From Artemia franciscana (lineage: Eukaryota > Arthropoda > Branchiopoda > Anostraca > Artemiidae): 64,000 nt of DNA. Below, piece after piece: positions 55,073 to 64,000 of this stretch (positions are counted from its first letter, which is position 1; each line of letters begins with the position of its first letter). A program made the position numbers and the translations under genes. The DNA is taken from positions 434,001 through 498,000 of the forward strand of contig NW_027062689.1 of NCBI RefSeq assembly GCF_032884065.1. The letters are read 5' to 3'. The notes beneath the pieces are model-generated. The model ran no database searches, had not been told where the DNA came from, and was given only the letters and a program-made list of their open reading frames with translations.

Positions 55073-56794
55073 ATTAAATAAAAAAAACAAGTATTTTCAA
55101 ATGAAAGTAAGGAGCGACATTACAACTTAAAACGAACAGAAATTACTCCGTATACGAAAGGGGCTTTTCTTCCTCAACGCCTCCCTCTGTACGCTAAAGT
55201 TTGACTCTTTCTCTTAGCTCTACTTTTTTAAAAAGGAAAAAAGTTTAGCGTAAAGAGCAGGGCGTTGAGGAAGAAAAGCCCCTTTCATATACGGAGTAAT
55301 TTCTGTACGTTTTAAGTTGTAATGTCGCTCCTTACTTTCATTTGAAAAAAACTTGTTTTTTTTATTTAATTTTTGGACGTTTTATAATTCATGCATGTTT
55401 TGATCTTGGCTCTCCGCACATAAATAATTAAAACAAAATTTGCATATTAATTCTCTTTTTGGCTAAATGGCTCTCTCAAAGTTTTAATCGGAAGATTTTG
55501 AGAAAAAAGGAGAGAGAGAGGAAGCCTAGCTGCCCTCTAATTTTTTGATTACTTAAAAGGAAACTAGAATTTTTAATTGTTTTACGAAAATTTTCATTAG
55601 TAAAAAATATACGTAATTTACGAATTAACTTACGCAACGAACTTCTATATTCGTATATTTTTATAGCGTATATGAGGGAGTTCACCCCTCGTCGATACCT
55701 CGCTCTTTACACTAAAGCCTACATTCTGTCCAAATTCCTTAAGAATGACCCTTGAATCACAAAGGCCGTAGAATAAATAGTTGAAATTACTAAAAATACT
55801 TTCGCGTAAAGAGCGAGGTATTACGAGGAGGTAAACCCCTCATATGCGCAATAATTTCTCCTCGTTTTAAGTTTTAATGCTGCTCCTTACTTTCAGCAGA
55901 AAAAACTTCTCATATTTATTTTTTCCTTGTTTTTTTAAATAATACAAAAAAATCCTGCGCCCCCTTCATTGAAAGTCTCTTCCCCCATGAGAAGTTTTTC
56001 CATGGAAAGATCCTCCCGCGTAACCCCCCCCCCACCTCAACTCTCCCTCCCAAACCAAAAAAAATCCCCCTGAAAACGTCCGTACACTTCCCAGTAACCA
56101 TTACTATATGTAAACACGGGTCAAAGTTTGTAACTTGCAACCCCTCCCAGGGAGACTGCGGGGTAGTAAGTCGTCCCCAAAGACATAGTTATTAGGTTAT
56201 TTGACTATGGTGAATAAAATGGCTATCTCAGAATTTTGATTCGGTGACTTTTGGGAAAAAATGAGCGTGGGAGGGGGCCTAGGTGCCCTCCAATTTGTTG
56301 GTCACTTAAAAAGGGCATTAGAACTTTTAGTTTCCATTAGAATGAGCCCTCCTGCGACATTCTAGGACGACTGGGTCGACACGATCACCCCTGAAAAAAA
56401 ACAAAAAAAAACAAACAAACAAACAAAGAAAAAAAAAAACGCATCCGTGATTTGTCTTCTGGAAAAAATGCGAAATTCCACATTTTTGTAGATAGGTGCT
56501 TGAAATTTCTACAATCAGGTTCTCTGATACGCTGAATTTGATGTTGTGATTTTCGTTAAGATTGTATGACTTTTAGGGGGTGTTTTCCCCTATTTTCTAA
56601 AATGAGGCAAATTTTCTCAGTCCGTAACTTTTGATAGGTCAGACTAATCTTGATGAAAGTTATATATTCGAAATCAGCATTAAAATGCGATTTTTCTTAT
56701 GTAGCTATTGGTATCCAAATTCAATTTTTTAGAGTTTTGGTTACTATTGAGCCGGGTCGCTCCTTACTACAGTTCGTTACCACGAACTGTTTGA
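55073..56794 (-). mobile_element. FB family, full-length copy f (minus)
   Basis: On the minus strand it starts TCAAACAGTTCGTGGTAACG at 56,794 and ends acttgttttttttatttaat at 55,073. The hairpin (55,073-55,366) has the gagcagggcgttgaggaag version also seen in copies a and b, unlike the ggactgcggagg version of d, e and h. This indicates at least two subfamilies. Confidence 0.88.
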
Positions 56795-58313
56795 TAAAAG
56801 AAAAACGATAACTAAGCTTGAAAAAAATACCAGGAGACACATATACTAGATGACGTTGGTGTTTTGTCAATACTAGCTCCAGATTCCACTCTTACATGTA
56901 ACCCATTTTCCTTCTCATTCATTAAGTGCTATATTCCCTTTTATTATGAGATTTTGTGACATCTACATAGAAAGAACAATATTTGTTAACATTTAATTCA
57001 TTAGTTTCAGAGCTATCCCAAAGACTACCTACTTATTAGTACTTGTTATTAGTACTTATTAGTAGCAAGTGTTTGATTTTAACTTTTAAAAAAATGACTA
57101 CAGAGGTTGAAAAAATACCAAGGGTCGTCTAACGCTCGATGGCATGGAGAGTTTTTCTTTATCAACACTGGCACTGATTCTCATTCTTATAAGTTACCCA
57201 TCCTCTTTAATATATCCATTCATCGTGCTAGAGCTATGATATTAGTTTTCCATTGAGAATAAGTTAAACTTGTTTAAAATATAGTGATTTTTTCCTTATA
57301 TTATAGATTTCAAAATGTGTAATACATTCAATATGAAATATAATACAAATTAGACAAAAAAACTAATTCGGTAGATGATTAAGATGAATTTCAGGTATCC
57401 AATGGTGCCACAATTGTTGCGTTAATTTCGGTCATTAAAACTATAGAACTAATAAAAGATCTGAACAGGCGAAATATCTATGTATTTGTTTATCTTCTTT
57501 TCCTTCATACTGGCTATAGACCCATTTGCTTATCTAGAAATGAATTCCTTTGAAAAGTAGAATTGCAGAAAAATAAATACCAAAACGTTAAACAGGGAAC
57601 ATATACCTAAAGTTAGAAAATACCTTATATATGGCAAAGCAACCAGGCCTTAAATAAAGCTCTACCGTACCATGTATCACCCTTAGCTAATTTACCTGTT
57701 CCTGTTTCATTTAGCAACAATACACAAGGTTACGTAAGGTTTTATTAATAGTATCAGAGCAAGGTCATAGGTAAGACATTACCGCGCAGTGGTAAAATTA
57801 CAGTACTACTTAACGCATTGTTGTCAACTGGATTTATACCCAGAAGATAAATAAAGCAAACAGCAGAAAAAGAAAACAAATGCAGGAAAATCTTTCTAGA
57901 ATGATTTTATGAAGTCAATAATACAAAATAATAAGCTCTTGAAAATTAAATTTGAAAGAGTAGGATTCAGAAGCATAAAAATATGGCAAGCAGCTTGATA
58001 GCAAGAAGAATAAAGGCTATACTTGTTGCAGCAAAGATATGAAGAACTTCGTGCTGTTTTGACTATAAATCTACTTTGAATCCCCCCTCCAGCATTGCAA
58101 TCTGCTAAATTAAGTTGAACAAACTAAATTGTCGAAATAAGATGAATAAAGAAGTAAAAGTAAAACAAAAAATTTCGAAGGATAAGGTTAATTACCTTAG
58201 CAAAATAACTCTAAGAAAGAAGAAAGGCTAAAGAACGAGGGCATAGTTTTAATTCCGAAAAAAAAAAAACAGATATTCATCTGCCCTTTCTAAATATAAA
58301 CAAAAAAACCGGA
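56795..58313. other. No gene seen; AT-rich
   Basis: Positions 56,835-56,960 and 57,115-57,240 are loosely similar to each other (a tgacgttgg/tcgatggc start, then gtcaatac/atcaacac, tccagattccactcttac / ctgattctcattcttat, then acccat), suggesting an old duplication. Confidence 0.35.
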
Positions 58314-59370
58314 TTGAAGAATCCTGGGTATGCCTACCTCTGCCACTTGAAGAAAAATGTAAATATGTCCATTGTTTTATTATTGTCTATAAATCATGGC
58401 AAGAGACCTCGTTATTTGGGAGTTTTTCTTGATCCCCTTTTGTCATTTCATAATCATATCGAGTATTTAAGATTAGAAATTGCTCAAAATATTGGATCGA
58501 TGTATCGTGTGACGAATGTTTTTCCTTTTACCATTTTAAAAATAATTTACTACTCTCTAATTGCTTCTCATTTGAATTACTGCTCAGTTGTATATCTTAA
58601 CACATTTTGGAAGAATATAAAACCCTTACAGGTACTACAAAATAGGGCAATAAGAATACTTGGAAATTTTTTACATCGACCTTCAAAACGTGAAAATGTT
58701 TCGAAAACTAAAACGTTATTCCTTTTCTTAAATTTGTTAGATTTAAATGGTATAAAAGTATTAAATACTTCAGCAAGGTATTTTCAAATCCAAAATTTAA
58801 TAATTATTTCTGTGATCAATCTCTGTCAATTTTACTTCCTCGTTCGGATTGTCGGAGGTCTGGGATGCACCGAATTCCTTTTGTAAGTTCTGAAAGGTCA
58901 AGGTTTTCGATTAGGTGCCAAACACCCTTCATTACAAATAAGTATAAGCTGAATGACAGAATTCGTTTTGATCCATTCCAAAAATCTCAGCTAAATTTAA
59001 AAAAGCAAATATTAAAGAATGTTTGCTAAAATTTTGAGTATTCACCACTGATGATGGAAAATTATATTATTTGATCTTCTTCTTTGTGTGTTTTTGTTTT
59101 TGTGTCCCTGTGTTTGGGATGGCCTCCCACACCCCTCATGTCCGATATTTATTCATTTAATTATCCTTGTTACTTTTCTTTTATGAGCTTTTTTTTCTAT
59201 TTTGTTTGTCTTTTGCCGTGTTAAATTTTGGAATCATTATTATGGTGAGATGTTGATATTTTTTCTATGTTTTGCACTGTCCCAGCCTTACGAGCTTTGC
59301 TCTCTGTTGGGGCATAATATTGTTTTGGTGTTTTTTAAGTTGAATAAAGAAAAAGTTGAAGTTGAAGACA
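58314..59370 (+). pseudogene. LINE 3' half with 3' UTR and tail
   Basis: The open frame 58,314-58,886 reads RYLGVFLDPLLSFHNHIEYL, then KIIYYSLIASHLNYCSVVYL and PLQVLQNRAIRILGNF. This is the region after the polymerase domain in CR1/Jockey-type LINEs (YLGV-LD--LSW-HI, YYSLI-SHLNYC, LQ-RAIRI). After a frameshift near 58,810 the end continues IPFVSSERSRFSIRC and KSQLNLKKQILKECLLKF with a stop at about 59,028. A 3' UTR, AATAAAG and a short GTTGAA repeat tail follow. The polymerase core is missing. Confidence 0.82.
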
Positions 59371-59539
59371 TTTAAAATTTACAAATCAAAATTAATCTTT
59401 TAACTGACTTTTTCAGTTCGAGTTGGACTCAACTAACGAGTTGCTCGTTAGTCTTGGCGGAATGTAGCCAAACAAGAATCGATTCATTTTGGCGTGGCTG
59501 TAACATTTAAGGGGAAGTTTTGCTTAAATACCCAAAAGG

Positions 59540-60220
59540 TTGAAGGACTTTAAAGCCACCAAAAGAACTTCAATCGAACCTAAAGATGGGCTCTAATTTC
59601 ATCCCAGAGAAAAGAATGAACCAGCTGCCGAAACGAAGGAAGATGAGGAGATGAACTTCAGAATAAGTAGCTATTCAAGCATCCAAAATGGATCTAACTT
59701 CATGGGAAGATAAAGATGAGATTAAATATCATTCTAGAGAAAACAATGAACCAAAACCATCCAATGAGGCTATGTTTATTAATGCTCCGGCCAGCAAAAA
59801 CAAGAAACAAAAACAAAAAAGTGAGGTCCGTCAGCACTTGCGGCAAAGCAAAAAAAAGAAGAAAAACAGAGAAATACACTAAGTTTGAAAGCATGTTAAA
59901 GAAAGATGTTATCAAATTCCAACTCGAACTGAAAACAGAATTTGGCTAGGAACAAGAGTGAGGCGAAAACAGAAAAAGTAAATCCGAATGAATCATGTCC
60001 TAATGAGACTAAGGATGCTGCTCAGACTCAAGTAGAAGTAGCGACTAAAGAAGCAGAAGCCAATTTCTGTACTTCAGAGCCAAAAACAGCTGATGTAACA
60101 GTAGATAACTGATAACTTGTGTATGGTGAGGGTCAAGAAGAAACTAGTGTGTCTGGAACCAATAAATAATCTATCAAAGAGGTGGAAAAGCCTGGTATAG
60201 TAGAAAAAGTCTAACAGTAA
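59540..60220 (+). pseudogene. Decayed lysine/glutamate-rich coding-like stretch
   Basis: Alternating frames read like protein: MDLTSWEDKDEIKYHSREN, then KKRRKTEKYTKFESMLKKDV and, past several frameshifts, VNPNESCPNETKDAAQTQVE then KEAEANFCTSEPKTADVTVD. Near 59,590-59,760 an imperfect internal duplication repeats agagaaaa-aatgaaccag. No homologue recognised; a processed pseudogene or old gene relic is plausible. Confidence 0.35.
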
Positions 60221-60705
60221 AGTATTTCCATTGAAGTATCTTTTAGTATTTAGTAGATAGGTTTTAGTTTATAATGACCAAGTAATTAAATTTCTTCATT
60301 GTTTTAACTTTTGTGTTTTTTTGTCTTTTTTTAGCACTTCAATAGGTACTGTCTGAAAGGTTCTGTGTTTCTTTGCAAACAAGAGCACATTAAAGTGACA
60401 AGAGTAGAATTCCAAACACTAGTAAAGCAAAAAATGGATATTGTAGTGTACACATCAAATACAAAAATAACAAACACATAAATTTTTTTTAAAGGAGTAT
60501 TTCGACTTGTATACTCAGTTAGAATCACATTCCCACATGCATCTTTATTAGAGTTCATGTTTTTCTGACGATTTTGGTCTTAAGTCGAATGTTTTAGGAT
60601 AATTAGAACAGAAAATACTAATGAAGGGCTCTAAACTCACAGGACTCTAGACTGACAGGATTAGCTATTATGAACATTCACCAAAATTTTGAAGTAGACG
60701 TCGAC

Positions 60706-61110
60706 CGTGTAATAAATAAATATAGTGGGAGTAGAAATAAAGAAATATAGGCGTTTTCTTGTAAAATTTTGAATTCTGTAAATTAAGCTAAATATGTCAA
60801 ACTTTAAGAAGTGAGTAGATGAGCTACGTTGTTATGAAAAGTGAAATTATGATAAGTAAATTTTTGATATTTGTCAAAGTTGACTCTGTTTATCAAAACT
60901 CTATTTAGAAAAATAAATATGGCGGGAGTAAACATAGAGGAATAGGCTTCTTCTTATAAAATTGTGAATTCTGTAATTTAAGCAAAATATCGTAAACTTT
61001 CAAAAGCGAAAAGATACGCGAAGTTTTTATGAAAAGTAAAATTTTGATTAGTAAATTTTTGAGATTTTGTCAAAGTTGACATTGTTTATTAAAGCACTAT
61101 TTTTAAAAAG
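60706..61110. repeat. Tandem duplication, about 205-bp unit, two copies
   Basis: Both copies run from aaataaatat-g-gggagta through cttgtaaaatttgaattctgta to gataagtaaatttttga-atttgtcaaagttgac-ctgtttat, with moderate divergence. Confidence 0.8.
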
Positions 61111-63211
61111 AAACAGTGATTAGTTAATGCTTTACTGCCTATATTTAAAGCCCTCGTTTTAAATATATTCTATGTATTTCTATCTCTATGTTCTATTTTC
61201 CTTGTTAAACCCGTAAAAGGAACTAGTATTTAATGTTTAATACATATTTACGAGTATAAAAGTTATATCTTAATCCTCTTTTCATACTCTTAATTACTAT
61301 CATAATTACTAAGCAATGTCATAAAGTTATGCAAGATGCCAAATGGTTTGACCTATAAAAATAATTACAATGATTGCAAGACCCCAAAAGATGGTTCAAG
61401 ACAATATATTTTTTTGTTTTTATTTTTTGACAATACAGAGCTTAAGTCATTTATTATAGTGGTCAGAAGTGCAAAGGCAAACAATTATGCAGAAAATATT
61501 AAATATCATCTTTTTTTATAAATGATCATCAGGTTTTTATTTTTTTATTGCGGGGTGGATTTTACAACATAATAATTTTTGTATCAATATTCCTATATCA
61601 TTTTAATTTTAATAGATTTATTGAAACTTCAACCCTCACCAGATTTTAGATAAAATTTACGACTATTTCCACTACCTACCTACAACGCATAATTGTCGAG
61701 GTTCCCTTTAAATTACTGGTATTGCTTTGTTCCCAAGTTTATCGAAGCAACCCATTATGCGCCCCCCCCCTAAAGAAAATCCGGGATCCGACCCTGATTC
61801 TTGTTACCATGCAACCACGCAACATGTTACACTTTGCAACGATATTTTTAAAAACTTGAGTGATATTTTCAACTGTTGGCTTTGAATAAACAATTGAATA
61901 GACAACGCAAAAAGTACGAACGGTGTCATTTTTTCAACATGGTTTTTGATTTGAAGCATTTTCTCACGCCCAAAATTTAACAATTCCTGTGGTGGTAGAG
62001 ACAAAAAAAAAGAAAAAAAGATTTTCTTTTTTGCGATTTCCTACACTAAGGGACTAGAATGATATTTAAAGGAAAACTATGCACACTCACAGAAATTTTT
62101 TAAAATGGATGAATACACTGTTTTTGCATAAGCCTAACATGATTTTGAAATATAATTTTTGAAAACAACAGAAGTCCAACCTTAACGCAACAGAAAAACA
62201 TGTCTTAAGAGTCATCCCAGGACACATAAACACCATATGATTAGAATATGTGGATCGTCCCAACTATATTCCTTTTTTACTTTAAAAATATCTCCTACAA
62301 GACCAAAGAAACAATCTTGCATACAACACACACACAATTCCGGCGAAATTTGAATACTGTGTCTGTCACAAGCAGTTATGGTGACAAAAGTTAAAATAGT
62401 GATAGATGTCGGTTCTACTGGTGCTACATTAACCTTTGGTCATGTTTTAGGGCTCCCCTGTACCTAATAACAACCCACTCTTCCACTTTGAGCTTTGAGA
62501 CACCATAGCGGAGTGCATTATACACTGGACCGGCAATCCTATGGCCTTAAGATTTGGGTTCATATACTGATGCGCTAATACCAAAGTACTAACTTTTTGT
62601 GGGATTATTGGTGTGACTAAAAATTCGGCCGGTTGGGGTGAGGAAGCACTGGGCCTTTAAAACCTAAGTCTCCATCAAGTTGGATACACACAAACATAAA
62701 AGTGAGCTGCCAGGATGTTAAGATAGTCAAGTAGGTCACCTAAGTTGATACAATTATCAGCTCAGTTGGTAATCTAGAAGGAGAGATATCAGCAAGGGCA
62801 GCAAACTTGAATGCGTTCTTCTGCCACCGACTTCTCAGAATATTTCACACACCACAGATCAGCCACATCAGAAGAGGACGAATCTACTGCACCTCAGTTG
62901 CTATTATTGCGCTGTAGTCGACAGTCTTGGCCCAAGACTCAGACAATGACAGTAGATGCTGTCCAGACGAAACTATCGCTGCTCTGGTGCGATCATCTAC
63001 TTTGTCTTCTTCTCAAGCACTCTTTCAACTTACCGTTGACGACTTTGATACAACTGCAAACGGCTGGACGTGCAACCACACACGCAAAGGACAGACGTCA
63101 TCTACGGTGGACACACTACCCGGAGTATCAACCCTAATTAAGCTTAAGCTTTTAATTACTTTTTAATTAAGCTTTTAATTACCCTCGACAGACCACTCAG
63201 GAGAAGACAAA
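61111..63211. other. No gene supported
   Basis: Positions 61,755-61,800 carry an arm of the atccagg foldback family. At 62,380-62,450 the plus strand reads VTKVKIVIDVGSTGATLT, superficially like an aspartic protease or a retroelement fragment. The 62,811-63,137 stretch is open in two plus frames and GC-richer. Neither could be assigned. Confidence 0.35.
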
Positions 63212-63693
63212 CAGCGCTGATGTCTGTATTTTTTTTACACTGGCGACGTTGCCAATCAAGAGCTTTTAGTCAAAATAAGTCAAGTATATAAATTTATAAC
63301 CGCCAAGTACGCCAAATAACAAAAGAGACAACTTATTCTTGTCTTTTTCATTTTTGGGTTCTATTGTCACAATATTACCGCAAAAATGAAAAACTTGAGC
63401 GATACCGAAAACCTATTAATTTTGGGAGAGATATAATTAACAATAGCTGATTGAAAATAACCAAAATATACTAGAAATCACCAAGTTTACCAAGTTCAAA
63501 ATCGCCAATATCAAACAGTTCGTGGTAACGAACTGATGTCTCAGTTCGTCTCACTTATTTCATAAGTGATATGAAATAAGTGATATATGAATATTAGTGA
63601 TATCATAAGTGATGTCTCACTTATTTTTACTAAAAGCTCTTGATTGGCAACGTTGCCAGTGTAAAAAAAATACAGACATCAGCGCTGTTTGTA
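63212..63693. repeat. 62-bp inverted repeats flanking the 5' end of FB copy g
   Basis: The left arm, starting ACAAACAGCGCTGATGTCTG (63,213-63,272), is matched in inverted order by 63,632-63,693, ending CAGCGCTGTTTGT. In between lie single-copy sequence, the FB 5' palindrome (63,511-63,537) and a cluster of ataagtgat repeats. The right arm lies inside the FB sequence, which resumes at 63,697. Confidence 0.75.
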
Positions 63694-64000
63694 GCGCTGT
63701 AGTAAGGAGCGACCCGGCTCAATAGTAAACGAAACTCTAAAAAACGGAATTTTGATGCTAAAAGGTACATCAAAAGAATCTAATTTTCATGCTGATTCTA
63801 AATATGTAAGTTTCATCAAATTTATCTTTGTCATCAAAAGTTACGAGCCTGAGAAAATATGCCTTATTGTGGAAAATAGGGGGAAACACCCCCTAAAAGT
63901 CAAAGAATCTGAACAAAAATCACACCATCGCATTCAGCGTATCAGAAAACCCTGAAGAAAAAATTTCAAGCTCCTACCTACAAAATGTGGAATTTCGTAT
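63511..64000 (+). mobile_element. FB family copy g, 5' part, cut by the window edge and interrupted
   Basis: Starts TCAAACAGTTCGTGGTAACG, breaks after CGAACTG at 63,537, and resumes at TAGTAAGGAGCGACCCGG at 63,697. It then follows the family to the end of the window. The 160 intervening bases include the right arm of the inverted repeat above and copies of tctcacttattt/ataagtgat. Confidence 0.85.

Noticed and set aside
62470..62560. tRNA or SINE near 62.5 kb
   Set aside because: An A-box-like tagcggagtgc is present, but no acceptable B box or cloverleaf can be read.
62380..63140. Retroviral-type protease and gag
   Set aside because: DVGSTGATL only loosely resembles a protease active site and nothing else in the stretch supports a retroelement.

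Overview
The window is eukaryotic nuclear DNA from an invertebrate. It has GT-AG introns of 1-6 kb, RTE-like and other non-LTR retrotransposon remains, a Helitron, tRNA-derived SINE-like units, and long AT-rich stretches filled with dispersed repeats. The one gene I recognise is an orthologue of SBF (SET-binding factor, MTMR5/MTMR13), whose C1 domain between the myotubularin and PH regions suggests an invertebrate. An arthropod, perhaps a crustacean such as a brine shrimp, is my best guess. That guess rests on the general look of the repeats, not on a search.

Layout. Positions 1-14,740 are a mosaic of directly and inversely duplicated blocks with no convincing gene; they include a 633-bp inverted-repeat element, tRNA-like SINE units and one isolated first-exon-like segment (11,404-11,461, minus). 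Positions 14,740-21,700 hold anonymous DNA, one orphan exon-like segment (16,656-16,807, plus), the first nearly full copy of a modular repeat named FB here, and a tandem array. From 22,015 to 52,770 the minus strand carries the 3' half of the SBF gene: eight firm coding exons, one exon with a one-base frameshift, and one weak microexon candidate. They encode the end of the myotubularin-like region, a linker, a C1 domain split over two exons, and the C-terminal PH domain. The introns hold four LINE fragments or pseudogenes of RTE-like type, a second LINE type at 37.3 kb, three FB copies (one interrupted by a complete 1,325-bp Helitron), an (AT)n tract and an array of decayed copies of the C1-encoding exon. 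From 52,770 to 64,000 no further SBF exon was found, so the DENN, GRAM and main myotubularin exons should lie beyond position 64,000. This part holds two inverted FB copies, another LINE 3' part (58.3-59.4 kb), a decayed lysine-rich coding-like stretch, a tandem duplication and an FB copy cut by the window edge.

How the parts fit. SBF proteins are catalytically dead myotubularins that act on membranes as scaffolds and, through their DENN region, as Rab exchange factors; the exons here supply the C-terminal lipid- or membrane-binding modules. Everything else recognisable is mobile or formerly mobile DNA. The most notable observations are the tandem array of degenerate C1 exons inside SBF, the loss of one C1 zinc ligand, the modular FB family (about 1.7 kb, a palindromic 5' end, two diverged internal copies of one module, and a roughly 300-bp terminal hairpin), and the Helitron whose empty site can be read from sister FB copies.
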